Shown here: piece by piece, positions 1 to 13,900 of the stretch
Numbering within the stretch: position 1 is the first letter of the stretch
Layout: the number at the start of each line of letters is the position of its first letter
Assembly: GCA_037013685.1 (NCBI GenBank)
Contig: CM072888.1
Location: 6,987,034-7,051,033, forward strand
Origin: Acridotheres tristis
Lineage: Eukaryota > Chordata > Aves > Passeriformes > Sturnidae
Direction of reading: 5' to 3'
DNA: 64,000 nt
Translations under genes and position numbers: made by a program
The notes under the pieces: model-generated
What the model was told of the DNA's origin: nothing
Seen by the model: the letters and a program-made list of their open reading frames with translations, nothing else
Database searches by the model: none

Positions 1-1025
1 CACACCTCCTAATTTACCAATTGCATTTTGAACTCTAGGCATTTTAACAAAAAATTTTATCAGAGTAATTTTTTTTCTTTCATAGATAAAATATTTTGTC
101 TCAGCGTTCACATAGACTGCTCTGTCTGCCTGCTTGATTTGTTTTCCATTTATAAATAGATTTACATCTTCCAAGAGGTTCACTTAGGAGGGAGATGAGC
201 TCTAACCAGTAGCATGAACTGAACAGATTGGGGAAACAAAGCTTTGGAGGGAGGCTAAAATAAAACAAATTAACTGTGTAGTTTTCATTTGGTTTCCATT
301 ATTCAAAGCAAGATAGCACTGTGGGTTTTTTTAAAGGAAAAGACACTGGAATCCCAATTATCCCAGCATCCACACTCAGAGTCATTCTCTCTGAATTTTC
401 AGCATCTTTAGTCCCCAATTATTGACTTGCTATTAGTCATACTTCCATTAGTTGTGTTATCCCAAAATACCCTGTGGGAATAACGCACACTCGGTATGTA
501 AGAATAAAAAAATCCTCAATAAGAATAGTCATGCTTTGGGACTGATGTTGAGTATTCTCCTTTAATCCACAGAATCTTGAAAAACTTGAATTTGGGAGGA
601 TTTTTTATCCCATGGGTGAGATTTCACCTGATGCTGTTTCTAGCAGAAGTGCCTGCATCTAATTTCTGAGTCTCATGTACCATCTCCCTTTAATTATTTT
701 TTTTTTTTTTCCTTCAGAGATGGAGATAATGTATCTGTGTGCCTAGAGATACTGGTACATATCTGACCTTTATGTCTTCTGGTAGAGGGTTAGAATTTAA
801 ATTGCTTGGCTGGTGGAATGTTTCAGCTTTTCCTCATGAGAGCTGATCTCCTGTATTTGTGAGGCCCATTAAAAGTAGTGCATGGTCACATCTTGGGAGA
901 TGAGCTAATCTATTTTTTTTTCTTTCAACTGTCACTTAAGTCAGTGTGATTACTGAAGTTCTGTTTATTATATAACAGTGCTAAATTGCATCTTCCTCAA
1001 TAGAATATAGGATACATCTACCCAA

Positions 1026-1056
1026 ACTATATATATTTATATGTGTGTGTGTCTCT
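1026..1056. repeat. Short (TA)n(TG)n microsatellite
   Basis: An ACTATATATATTTATAT stretch passes directly into TGTGTGTGTGTGTC. It is a compound dinucleotide repeat of roughly 30 bases, too short to be very unstable. Confidence 0.75.
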
Positions 1057-3051
1057 TTTGTTGTGCATTCTAGAAAAAGACAAATCAGCCTCCTTTGTTC
1101 AAATATTGCAGCTGTTCTATGGGAAAACCGCAGGAGCTAAGTATATATCAGATACAACTTAAAATACAAATTCGGTTTCTTTTCAGTAAGCTTCTCAAAA
1201 TCTCTATAAAATAATGTTCTCATTTTCATCTTAGCCTGATGCCTGTCTATCCTATAATGCCTCCAGTCACAGTATACACCAAATATTTAAGTAAAGCTAG
1301 CTTCTTATTCTTAATTCAATCTGTGTGTATAGGTATAAATGGAAAAAGATCATCTCAGAACTGATGATTATATCTCCTTCTATGAAGTTTAGTGGTTTGA
1401 GTAGAATGTCAGCTTTCAATAAAAGAACTATGTACGTGAATATGTGCATAGTAATTTTTCTGAAGAGAATGAGAAAATGAAACTTACTATTCTGGAATGC
1501 TAAAATCTGAGACTTGTTCTGACAGAGCCAATAGCTGACAGGGCTCCACCAGCTATTACAAATAAAAGTAGAAACAATTTAGAAAATGTAAATAGGAGAC
1601 TAAGAAAAAAATTCTGTAGAATGAAACACTTTGGTGCTTTGCATTTGTTACAGACTGTCTTTCCTTGTGACAAATCTTCACGAGTAAAACAACAGATACT
1701 TAAACACGGGCAAGTTTCATCCCTTAAATTTTACAGAAAACCTGCAAATGACTTCATTTGCTAAGAAACCTAGAAGGATTAGATAGATAAGAAAGCTGTG
1801 ATGAACAGCTGACTCCAGTTTTTTTAAGGACATGGACCAGCAGAGCGCTGCAAATATTCTTACAGAAAATAACAGGTTGTCCCTTCACCTAACACATTCA
1901 CAGTCTGAAATGCTATCAGACTTTACCTGGATATTTTTTTTTTCCTTTTCCCTAATTGTGTTTCTGTAAGTCTTTCAGGAATAATTACTGGTGAATCTCT
2001 ACAAGATAAAAAAGAAGTAAGTTGGTAGCATACTTGGGGGAAAGGCATTCCACTATTTTTAATTTTTTTTTCAAATTAGAGATCTCAGTCCTATATGAAT
2101 TATTCAATTCAATTGCTTTAATTCCATGGGATTACTTGGAATTTTTTAGCTCGAAGGGTTGCTGGATCTTTTTTGACCTGAGATCAGAGATGACATAAAC
2201 ATGTATTTCTCAGCAGTATAATTTTAATCACTTACTCTTACCTGCCAGAGTTGAAGAAGCATTTAGACAATGCTCTCAGGCACCTGGTGTGATTCTTGGG
2301 CTGTTCTGTGCAGGGCCAGGGACTGCACTTTGGTGATCCCTGTGGGCCCCTTTGAACTTAGGATATTCTGAGATTGCATGAATGTCAGCTGTACAATGTA
2401 AATTCAGCTTTTTTGAAGCCTTGAGTCCTCAGATTTTTTGTAAAATCAAGCTATATATGAATAAAAGTTACAGGGCCAGTCTCTGAAACGTAGGACATTA
2501 TTTTTAGACAGCATCACTTGCTGAAGAATAACTTGAAAACAAGAGGCACTTCAATGTTTTGTCTGATAGATATTACCACTCTTACTCATGGATCATGGGA
2601 CATTATTAAATAATTTTTGCTGTCTTCCAAACGTGCCAGAAGCTCCAAATTTACCTTGCAAAAGCTAATATTGGATGCAAAATAGATTTAGTAGTGTCTC
2701 CCTAAAAAGTAAGGAGAGGAAAAAAGGTTCACAAACCCTGAGAAGATGATTACATTTCTGTGGCAGCCAATTTTAGCTGGACAGAGGAAATCTGGAAATC
2801 TTGGGCAAACCAAAGGAGGCCTTGAGACAAAGGTGCTGCTCTTGCTCCTTGTGTGGTTCAGGGACACTCAGGGTGAAACACTCACTCAAATTAAGAACAT
2901 TAACTTGGATTTCCCCCACTCACATGAGTGAGTCTATATCCAGCTACTAATCTTGTTTGTAAATAAACACCTATATGCTTATCTGTGTTTAAATGTATTA
3001 CATTTCTCTGTAATGTGAAGTGTATCATAAATGCCAGGATAAGCATGTTTC

Positions 3052-3087
3052 CTCTTTTTCTTCTTTTTTTTTTTTTTTGTTTTTCCC
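3052..3087. repeat. Pyrimidine / poly-T tract
   Basis: CCTCTTTTTCTTC leads into an uninterrupted run of about 15 T and then GTTTTTCCC. The minus-strand open frame across it (2,979-3,254) reads a poly-lysine stretch solely because of this tract. Confidence 0.8.
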
Positions 3088-6000
3088 ATTGCCAGAAACA
3101 ATTTTATTTTAATTTTGTGGAGTTTGGCCCCCGACACAAATAATTTCAGTGAATCATCCTTGAGTGTTTTCTTTCTCTGAAGAGATGCCCAGTTATATGC
3201 AAAATGCTTTAAAACTATAGCAGCTTTTTGAATTTCAAATTCAGGAAGCCCCAAATCACCAATTACTTAAGGAGAAATTTAAATTTCAGAGACATAGGTA
3301 GAAAGCAGAAGGACATGCAACTAAATGAGCATTCTCCTCGTTCAGCAATATTTTATTCAGGCTCCTTCTAAGTGACAACTTTAGTAGTACTTCAAATTTA
3401 AAATTTAGAAGAGAGGAGAATGGATTGGTAATATAAGAATAACAGAGCATTATTGAAAAATTAAACATATTTGGGAATTTTTATTTTTTTGTTGTTCTAT
3501 TTTGACGAGAATAATATGTTCTAGGTTTCTGAACAGCAGGTTTTCCTAGTCTTGCTCTGGACTCATGAAAACGCCTTTGAAAAATTTGCTTTTGTACTTA
3601 GTAATGAAGATGTTGATTTATAATGAGCTCTTGGTTGTCAAGGTGATACCACCTCAATATGTATTATTTTAAGTTCCACTCCTTGCTGCTTTCTTAATCT
3701 CTTTCTGTCTGTGTATATGGCTGTATATGGTACTCACACATATTTTAGCAGTGTGAGAGTCATTGCCTGTGTGCCCTCAGAAATGGGAGCCCCTTCCTTG
3801 GGAAGAGTCGAGAGCAGATGGTCAGTGAGACACTGACTTGTGCAGCAGTGCTGTCAGTGAAGTCACATAGTGCTGGATCAGGCCATGCTGTCACCATCCA
3901 GCTATAGCACACTGCCTTTGTAGACACTGGAAGCACTAGAAGGAAGAGATTGTGGCTCAGGAAATACACACTAGGTGTTTTTTTCCACAGATGAGGTGAT
4001 GCTAATTTAGCATATTGAGACTGTGGCCAGTGCATTCCATTAAAGAGAACTAGTGCAAAACTGCAGTGCCACATCTGTCATGAAACACACCAATACTACA
4101 AAGTAATTGTATTCATTAAGTACAACTTGATGAATTTGAGAGGTCAGGGACTATCTGAGCCTTATTTGAGATAAAAGGTACAATGTTTCATGGAAACCAA
4201 TTTGATTTTATGAATAAGGAATACCTTCATTGCAATGTTTGCTGTTTAAGTTACAGTTCCAGAAGAATTCCTGTGATTGTATCATGATCAATCTCCATCT
4301 GGGGATTGGAATCTCTGCAGTCTGTGACTATAACTAGGACTTGTACTCACTCTGACAGCCTCATGTTGGGTCACCCAGCATAGTTCAGCCATTGTGACCA
4401 CGCACAGCCTTTTCACTGCCACCATGTAGCATGAGAGCTAGAGCTCTCTAACCAGCCTCTTTCTGCTGAAATACCAGTTTTCTTGTGCATTTTTGTATGA
4501 TTAGGCAGTCTGGAAAAGGTTGTCAGACAAGATGAACCCCACATCTGATTTAGTGTAGTAATCCCTGTGTTGCTACAATTGCTTGTTATGGGAAATAATA
4601 ATCACAACATAGCCTAATACTAGCAGGAGACAATCTGAGAATTGGAATTTTAGTTTTCTTCAAAATGAAAAACATGTGTTAAAAGTTCTATTGATTATTT
4701 TAATCCCATGTCCCACAGCAATATTGTTCAGCAGTGTGACTCCTCCTTGTCTGTAGTATGCCTGGCAGGAGAGAAACAAAGACATTGATCTGCTGTTGAC
4801 GAAATATACTGGAAAATACTTTATGCTAACCATTTGAATAGAAAGTGGAAGAATACTCTAGAATAATATTTGCTACTGTGCTTCATGATATTACTATAGA
4901 AACTAAGAGTTTGCTCTGAATGCTTTGCTTTTATGTTTGTATTTTCATACAGAAAAGGGGCGTTAGCTACTGGTCTTAAATAAGAAAAGTGATCATTAAT
5001 TTTGCATTTTGTAAAGTGCAAAAAGGCATCAAACAAAGACTATAGCAATTTAAAATTACAGAAAACTGTGATTTAATACTCCACTAAAATGGTTTATTTA
5101 AATCTGTGTTTTAAAATGTAATGATGCTACAGAGCCTGTAAAAGTCTAACTAAAGAAAAAGGTGTCTAGATAGCTCAGCAGTTTTCAGTAAGATGTTGAA
5201 GCACATGTCTATTTATGTCCTATCACAAATAGCTTGAGTTGGCAGGAAAAGAAAGCTGTTTCAAGAGTGTGATTCGATAGCACTAGTAAAATGCACTTGT
5301 GATGTTCAGAGAGCTCTTTAAGTGTTATGAAACTTATTTCTAATGGCAATGAATTGGCTGCTTTAGTAATGGTGATGGGAAGATGATGCCATGAAGACAA
5401 AATAAACAACTGAGAGACCTTGAACTAAGAGATTTCTCTCTGGTGGACAAATCTGAAGATGTAAGTGTGCTATGGTTTCTGTGTTACATCTCCAGCATCC
5501 CAGTAAAGCCAGCTAATCCCAAAAGGTTTCAGATTCCAAACCCTGTTAATCACGTGCCTGCAGTTATGATTGGGATAGTCACACTGGCTTTAGTAATTAA
5601 TACTGTCAATAAAACTGACAGCTGAAATGGTAACAATTCCTATAATTTTAATTAGGATACTACTTTCCCCCATCCTGTACAGGTCCAGAGAACTACAGTG
5701 GGAGAGAACTAAGGGGTTTTAGTCTCATTTCACTCCTTGTGAGAACAGTGTGATACAAAATGTCCCTGGAGGCTCGCTTGTCCCTTTAGCTGTCCCTTTG
5801 GCACAGCTCTGAATTTTAGGAAGCAAAATATGGGTGAACCCAGTGTAGAATGGAGAAGGAAGCAAACAATATGGAATGTGGCTGTGGAATATGAAATATG
5901 GCTGTGCTGATTGAGTCTTAAGTAAGTAAAAAATCAGTTCCTGTCCCTGCATTAGAAGCCATTCTCAGGCAAAGAGAAATTCCGTCACAGTGATGATTCG

Positions 6001-6561
6001 TTTTTGATTCATAAAGTTTAGAGGGATTAGACACACAGCATGAAACTGGAATGGCCTCTGTGATGATTCCTGAGCTGCTAAAGCTGACACAGAGCAGCAG
6101 CAATTTATACATTGTCAGGGAAAGGGTTGGTCTGTCCCAGCTCAAGTACTCAAGTTCTTTATTTGTACACATGAAATTAATTTTACAGGTTTACTCAACA
6201 TTCCCATGTTGTTTTTTTTTTTAAGCATGTGTTTCATTAAATCCAGAAGGTATGATTACCATGCATTTAAAATAAGCTTTTCATAATGAAGTACATGAAA
6301 TTGTATCCTTAAAGCCATATTGCTTGATTTAAAACTGACATTAAGAACATTTAAAAATACCTCTTTAGAAAGCAGCTAGCATATATAGCACAAATGTTGC
6401 CATTAGTGTAACACATTGTAATAAGTTCAATACATTAACAGAAAAAAATACTATAACAAGTGAGTAATAACACTTAACAACTTGGAAAAACTAACTTCTT
6501 TAGGGTAAAATCTTTGGAAATATTATCATTTGTAGCACTGCTGAGTATTAGTGTAGCCTCA

Positions 6562-6581
6562 TAGATATATATATATATATC
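6562..6581. repeat. Short (TA)n microsatellite
   Basis: About nine TA/AT units between CATAGA and CCCTTTAGGG. It is a simple repeat in otherwise unique A+T-rich DNA. Confidence 0.75.
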
Positions 6582-8817
6582 CCTTTAGGGCTCTTTAATG
6601 GTACAACAATGCACCATGGAATAGTAATGAAAAATTTATGTAATTTCAAAAAAAAAGATATGGATAATATTCATTACTGGTCAAACTTTTCTGGATGTTA
6701 GAGAAGTGAGTTAGCTGTAAGTGCTTGTTTCAAACTAGATTTCACACTGGAAGTAAGAAAAGACATTTGCCTTCCAGGTACTTAATGATTCCATTAGACA
6801 ATGATGGATTTTTTGTATTACAGAGATTCTTAGAAGATGAAGAATACTGATTGCTTCCCTTCTCTAATATAGCAATAGTTCATGTCTCAGAACTAGTTTT
6901 ATTGTCAAAGTGAATAATATTTTAATATGTTTAGAGATGGCCTCATTCTTCTTGGCCGAAAAATGAAATTACTTTTGACATTAGGGTGTTTTGTTATCTG
7001 TTCCTCGAGTAGCATCAATATCACATAATTTTGATGGCGTGCTGCAGGTGTGATTTCTGGAGACGAAATGCAAGAGAAAAAAATGTCCTTAATGCATCAC
7101 AGTTTGAGTTCTTTCTCTGTAAATGGTAATTGTGTGTTAGAGCAAGAATATTGTTTTTTTTTTATGGAATGAATACTAAACTAAACCCAAGATCTCTACA
7201 GAACGTTCTCTTAATTAAAATAAAATCTAAAAAATAATAAATCCCTAAAATGAAATAAAATTTAAACTTCTAAAATTCATTCTTTAGCATTAGAATGTGT
7301 ACTACCTTATCACATAGTGCTGTTTGATTTCCAAGCCCGACCTCAGTGAACAATGATAATATCAGAGAAATTCTGAATGAGAGGAAGACTCTACCCACTT
7401 TAAAGATAAGTAATCTGTAGTGTGATTTATATTTATTGTAGGTGCCTGGTAACTTTGTTGAATGTTGTAATTTAAGTAAATAGGCTTAATACTTAATGAT
7501 TTTTTAAAAATTAATGTACATCAATACAATTTTTCTCTCATTTTCTTAATATTCTTATGATTAGTGTCAATCAGTTTCAGAACTCTCTGTAATATTATAG
7601 TCTTTGCATTCTCTGTTTTTCATTATATTTAAGTTTAAAAAAAGTTAGGAAGGCATTCCCTGTATGGGAGCATTTCATTGATTACAGTATCAAATGCCAG
7701 TGATGCAATTTTATGTGCCATTCCCAAAGGGAAAATTACCTTGGACTCCATCTGCTTCTGTTCTTTTTGAATTAGGGAGGAAAAATTAATCGGAGTTCTA
7801 CAAAAGTAAAACCACTTGTGGACAAAGCTCTACGTTTTACATGCAAACAGAAATTACCAGTTGGAGTGTAAAAGAGGATAATTAGGGAGCTCAGTTTGAA
7901 CATAGAGATTTTTAAGAGGGCTGTGGTGGTATTCCCTAGCCCAGGGGGTTTTGTTTATGATAAAGTGTCTGTGCATTTCCAGGCTCTCAGGTTGAATACA
8001 ACAGTTAGTGCAGAAGAGTGACTGTTTGAAGAAAGGAAATAAGATATGCTGTAAGAAAACATGCTTGAATATCTGCTGTAAAGGACCTAGCTGGTGTCAT
8101 GTCTGTCCAGTACCTCAGCTGTTCACCTCTCTGGGTTTGCTGGTTGAGTAAGCAATGGATTGGGAATGGCAGGCTTAGCTCCTCCCTGTACATCCCTTAC
8201 CCCCTCACAAGTGCAAAAAGAAAATTACCAGAACTCTGAGGAATGTTTTGTCTTCCTGGCTTTCTTCTGCTGTAGCAGTTCATGGTAATATCTGCATCAT
8301 TTACAGTGCTGGCAGCTGAAATGATGCAAAAGCAGAGAACTGACTTCCAAGTCAGAGATTAGTAAATTACCTTGCTGTCAAAAGTAAATCCTGTAAATCA
8401 GTAAGTAAGAAGTAAATCAGTGGCATAGAGTGATACTGAAGGAACACTGAGCACCTAGAACCCCAAAGGATTTTTAGTAGAAAAGTCTCATCTCCCTTGT
8501 TCAGCATTTGTTCTGTGAGCAGACTCTGTCACGTTGCCTCCTTGTGCACTGAGAGGAAGATGAGTGTCTGATAGAACCGTGCAGGACAAAATCACCCGAA
8601 AAACAGTGGAAATGGTGAGGACAGGGACATGTCTGTCTCTCTCTGGGGTTTGGGCATCTTACCCAATGCTTCCTGGCAATTCCTTCCTTTATTGGGATTT
8701 CCAGTACTTAGCCTCCTGTTTTCTTTAAGGAGTCAGAAACAGAAAGCAGGCAGGCAGAGTTCTTGGTGCCTTCACCCCTCTCTTTGTTCACTTTGAGAAG
8801 TCATGTTATGTTACGTG

Positions 8818-8902
8818 AAAAAAAAAACAAACAAAACCCTAAATAAATCTGTGAAATGCCTAGTGTTTTTATATATATATATTTTTAATTTTTTTTTTAA
8901 TA
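8818..8902. repeat. A/C tract followed by (TA)n and T-rich low complexity
   Basis: The segment begins with a run of A and CAAA units at 8,818-8,838. After about 28 ordinary bases it runs into a TATATATATATA stretch and then T-rich DNA ending at TTTTTTTTTTAATAG. These are simple-sequence patches with no coding value. Confidence 0.75.
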
Positions 8903-9288
8903 GATGTCTCATTGTTCTTAAGGGAAGGAAGTTTGTCTAAGTCCAGTGTCCTTTTCTGGTGGCTGCTCCTCGACCCCTGCTTTTGGGTAAGTGCAGTATC
9001 ATTGCTTTGCCTGACTTCTGCTTTGTCAGCCTTGCAGAGCTGAGCTGGCATCCTGCTTGCATTTTTCATGACTTCAGTTTGCCCAAGCTACACCCTTTAT
9101 CTACTTCTCCAAGGCTGTGCTGTTCTGTTCTGCTGTCCTTATCTTCATAACTCAGAGGCTTCTCCAGTTCAGTGCAGGCAGGTAATAAATGGTGTAAGCT
9201 GCAGATCCAGCAGACACATCAATGAAACCCATTTTGAAATGTATTCAGTGGCAGAGCAAGGAAAGCAGTTGACCTAGCCAAATAATTA

Positions 9289-9328
9289 AATAAAAAAATA
9301 AATAAGAGAGAGAGAAGGAAAAAAAACT
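9289..9328. repeat. A-rich / (GA)n purine tract
   Basis: AAATAAATAAG is followed by GAGAGAGAGA and a GGAAAAAAAA run, making an almost pure purine strand of about 30 bases. It is a short simple repeat. Confidence 0.7.
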
Positions 9329-10977
9329 TCTGAGGAAATCTGTGTTTTCATAAAAGTCAAGGAATAAGGAATAGATAAAAGGGACTGTCTAAGAAAATCA
9401 GAATGGGGCAGATTGTTGCCTACACTACTGTATTCAGTGAATCTGAAAATTCATCATTCCTGGTGTAAATCTGAGATTAATATACTGAAGTAGTGCTTTA
9501 GAGGAGAAGCTAATCTGGACAGAAAGAACCCAAGACTGAATTCCTACTAAGCATTTTTTTATTATGAATGTGGTTTATCAGTGTAACTAGGGAATTATGC
9601 AATCAGGATAAAAGCCCAGAAAATGTATAACTATAGAAGACAAAAAAGCAGCTAAGTACTCATAGTAGAAAAGGCATTGAAATTATTAACATAATATTGG
9701 GCCATATCCCTGCACTTGTAATTAATTGGGATGACATCATGCTTCACTGTAATGGTGATGGGAATCAGGGTAGGAAAGATTTGTGTTTATTTCTATTTAG
9801 ACAGATGGGATTATCTATTAATGGAGTGGATTCTTAAGATAATTACAAGATGGTTTGAGACACTGCAGCTTCTAGTGCTTTGCCTGTTGCAACAGGCAAG
9901 ACTTTTGTCATTTTGATTTCTGTAATGCTTAGAGTAACTCCCTTCCCTCCATTTTCTGTAAAAAGTAACTAAATTCCTATAGACCAACTTGAACAATTCA
10001 TGTGTGCAATTGTTGTTTATATCTTCAGATACTTACAGATAATTGATGTAGTATTCTGTGACATAGCAGTTTTTCTTACTTACCTACATATTTATCTTAC
10101 CTATTTCGAAGAGAGTTAAGACCCCTTACACAGTAGTGTCCTAGGGTTTGATTTTTAAATCTTTCAATCCACTGGAATACTGTAATTAATTGTTTAAAAT
10201 ACTAACATTTTTATGTAATATTTCACTCAGTTCTTGTGCACATTTCTGTTGTGATAATAGGTTTTGTATTGGTGCTCCCTGTTATTCAAGTAACACCTAT
10301 TTACTTAACTAGAAGACTGCAATGAAATTTATAGCTGTCTTTGGAATGCTGAATTCTCTTGAAATTAAACCTAAATACTTGATTATTATTTTTTCTACTT
10401 TAAATATTTTTTTATGCTAAGAGAGATGGTGAATGGCAGTTTAAAAGATTTACTCTCTGTGGTGGTGCACCATTCATGACACCCTCTTATCATTAAGCTA
10501 TCACTGTTATCCACTGATGCTATTTTTCTCCAATCACTTACTGCCTCTTTGTATTTCCTTGACTTCTCAGAAATTGTTCATACTACTGCCTTGATTCATT
10601 AGAGTATGTAACTGGAATAGCTAATATGTATAGATTCATAAAATACTATCTGCCATTCTCCAATGACACTTTTCAAATACGAAAAATATATTTAAAATAG
10701 ATTGAGTTTTCTTCTACTTTTCAAGTTTTCAGTTGCTTCTCCACAGCCAGACACACTCTGAAACACAAAACAAGAGAAAACAAAGACATGAATTAAGAAA
10801 TCTGTTGAGTTGCTAATATCTTCGTCTGAGTGCTTTCTCTCACTGTATTTTTTGTTAAGTTGAGGGCACAGCTGCTCTCAGAGACTGTAGCCTGTAGTGC
10901 AGTTGTCATCATAACATGCAGCAAGCAGAGAAAATGAGAAATCATTAGTTTAGTCTGGAAAAAAAAAAAAAGTGAAA

Positions 10978-11000
10978 AAAGTGTGTAAAACACACACTTT
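10978..11000. repeat. Short inverted repeat, 9-bp arms
   Basis: AAAGTGTGT, a five-base AAAAC loop, and ACACACTTT form a small perfect hairpin directly after a run of A. The alternating purine-pyrimidine GTGTGT/ACACAC arms make this a composition-driven palindrome of modest significance. Confidence 0.8.
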
Positions 11001-13649
11001 AAAAATTATTTTAAATCTGACAGTGAGGCAGTCCAGTCTGCTGGGATGTTGATAGAGTTCAGTTCCACTGAGGAGCTGAGTTGTTTTAAGCTGTGCATGT
11101 TGAAGCTTGTGAATGACAAAGCACTGTATCAAAGAGGCATACAAACAGGGTATTACAATAATCCAGACTTGATGTTAGAAAAAACATGAATCAAGAGCTC
11201 AGCACCCTGTGGAGACAGTAAGCTTTAATCTTTACCCACTACTCAATTCCTGAAATGCTATTAGGTACTTATGACTCTCAAAGTCTTAGCATGTGTACTG
11301 AGCTGAAAACAGTAACTTTTCCGTTGACATTATTGAAGTTTCCACTTTCTCTACTTCAATTAAATGATCTCCAAAGTTCCCTTTTTGAATTGATTGGGAT
11401 TTCTCAGGCTGTCATTCATAACTGATGCAAATTTCCAGCACTCAGATCAATGCAGTTACTTTTTTCCTTTGCCTTTCCAGCAGTAAGATATTTTAAAAAT
11501 AGAATTGATGATACTGTTCCAAGAATAATTTTCCTTTAAAGGCTTTTTACCCTGTTGTGACAAAATCCATCTTCCTTTTTGTATCAAGATTATAGCAGAA
11601 GAACAGTTCTTCACTTTTTAAACTCCTTCCATGATACCATGTGAAGATCACTGACCCAGAGTGTTAAGTATCACTTAACATACTTGGGTCAATGAGGAGG
11701 AAATGATTATAGACTTCAAAAGTATCTGTACTCTTCTCTGAGATTGTATCATCTGCTGCTGTGGAAATCCTAAATGGCATGATTTTTCATGTTGGATTAC
11801 AAATTTTGTCCAACATAAATAAAAAATTAAATATCTCTTGGAACATTTTCTATTCTCTTAGACGTGCCATGTTTATGAGAGTGATGCACAGGTTTTTATT
11901 GCCTTGTTCGAGACATAAAAATTTACTGTTTCCTGAGCTTGAGCTAACACATAATTCCAATTTTATTTAAAAGGAGACTTTAACTCCAAATATAGCATAG
12001 AAAAGATGGCCTAAAACTTGAAAAAATTTAAGTCAATAGATGCCAGAGGAAAGCAGTCAAGAGTCAGAGAATGAAAAAAAGGTGGCAATAACAAGGAAAG
12101 GAAATTAAAATTCTTATGTTCCTCACATTTGTATAGGAGCACCACCCACATGTTTTGGCCTAGAATTAAGGATTTCCCTATATTTCTAAACATTTATAGT
12201 GTAGATACAGTTTCAGTGAGGTTAAACTTAAATTTCCAATTGACAAACAATTGATGAGCAATGGACTTCTAAGACAGAAAAGGGAACACAAATCAGTTTT
12301 ACGTTGTCTTATTATGTAAACCCTTTTCAAGTTGGAAAAGAGTGGAAGGTTCTTTGGTTGGTTGGTTTTATTAATCTTGGGAGAAGGAGGCCATTTCCAC
12401 AATATTTCAGGATATTTTTTCAGTTTCACTTCTGATTTCCCAACTTTTTGCAATGCACCCAAACTATATAACTTTGGAAATATTTTTTAGGTGCTGACCA
12501 GATATTGGAGAGATACAAGGCGATCAGATCACTCAGAAGTTATCACTGAATTATATTTTCCTTTTTCATGATTTGTTCCTCAAAAATGCACTTTCAGAAG
12601 TGCTGGAATGAGGATGTAATGCTGAAACAGTAATTCTGAAACACAGAAGTGTTTCAATGATTGCAGTAAAAGCCAGAGAAGTGAAGTATAACATTCAAAA
12701 ATCTGCCATGGAATGAAAACGGTATTTTTTCCTTATTTCCCTCAAGATCCTATAGGTTTGGATATTCTCCTATGAGTTCTCTTTTCAGGAGCTTTTACTC
12801 ATCATGTTCCACCTCCCAGGCCAATGTCCAAGGCTCCACAGTGCAGTTATTTTTGGTTTTGGTGTGTGACACAGTTGGTGTGTGAGCAGTTGTTGCAGAG
12901 TTCCCCGTGTCAGTGCACTGTGCTCAGTGTAAGGCACAGCGACACGGATGTCCCAGGTGTGAGTTACAGTCCCTGGGGAACAGCTGGGATCAGGAATATC
13001 TGCTTACAGCACGAAACTGTGAGATGAATGCTGTAACAGCTTCCATTAGTTCTCCTTTGTCCCAGGCAGGCTGGGTGCATCAGAGACCCCCGAGCACACA
13101 GATGAGCTGAAGCCTGGGGAGGTTTAGTGAGTGCAGAGCACACCTGAGGAAATGCAGGTAAATTTTCTTTTTAGGGAGAAGAGCAATTTAAATTAGTTTT
13201 CTTCCCCTTGACTCAGATTGTGGAGGAGAAATGAACTTGTGATGGAGGTATTTCTAATGAGTATCCACACTTTTCTGTGTCCTGAGTATATCCAAACAGT
13301 GTATTTAATATTCAGCAGTAACATGCTTTCAGTTTTTGTCATCTTACAGTTGGGAACACTGACATCAGAATTCAAACAGTATATATCTAAATGCTGCTTA
13401 ACCCTGTGAGAGGTATTTTTGCAGTAATACTTGAGTTACATGGATTTAATTATTCTCCTGGAGAATTGTCTTTAAAATTAAATAGTGTCTGTGCCTTGCA
13501 AAAAAAAAATAAATGGCTTAATAAGTACACATTTATTCCATGTGGTTACTGCCTTTGCTGCATATCTGTCAAATAAATAAATACACCAACAATTTACTGA
13601 GTTAAGAAGGGTTATCTCTAAATAAGGAAAATGATTATTAGAGTGTTAT

Positions 13650-13900
13650 TTCCAACCGGATCATTATTGTGCATTTATTCTTAACTGCCCTCTGTTGTAG
13701 GTTTCATTATGCTGCCAGCTAGAAATGACAGCCTGACAGCTCTGTTGTTTCTCTGGGTCAGTTTTATCTCAGTTGCTGAATACTCAAAACCTCATTAACT
13801 TGTTGCCAGGCCTCCAGAACTGCATGGATTGATGTCTGCAAATATTACCCATTTAGTAACAAGTGGTTTTGCATTAATTTTGTTTTTCTGATGGTTTAAG
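13650..13900. promoter_or_regulatory. Candidate conserved non-coding element / enhancer
   Basis: The stretch has few homopolymers, balanced composition and several transcription-factor-like cores. Two TGACAG cores, the TALE homeodomain (MEIS/TGIF) consensus, sit eight bases apart at 13,726-13,731 and 13,734-13,739. GTGCATTTATTC precedes them and GCATTAATTTTG follows near 13,871. In six frames it is closed by stops. It looks more like vertebrate conserved non-coding DNA than the simple-repeat-rich neighbourhood. This is judgement from composition and motifs only; conservation was not measured. Confidence 0.25.

Larger units (their letters stand above)
1..13649. other. A+T-rich non-coding DNA, no recognisable gene
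   Basis: The interval holds only the simple repeats and the short hairpin listed separately. Its open frames are all under about 105 codons, occur on both strands in unrelated positions, and give sequences with no domain, signal or repeat I recognise. I see no CpG island and no CR1 or LTR body. A somewhat G+C-richer patch at 12,800-13,130 has overlapping short frames but no recognisable product. Confidence 0.7.

Noticed and set aside
2979..3254. Minus-strand frame with a poly-lysine stretch resembling a nuclear-localisation signal
   Set aside because: The lysines are the complement of a poly-T tract; nothing else suggests coding.
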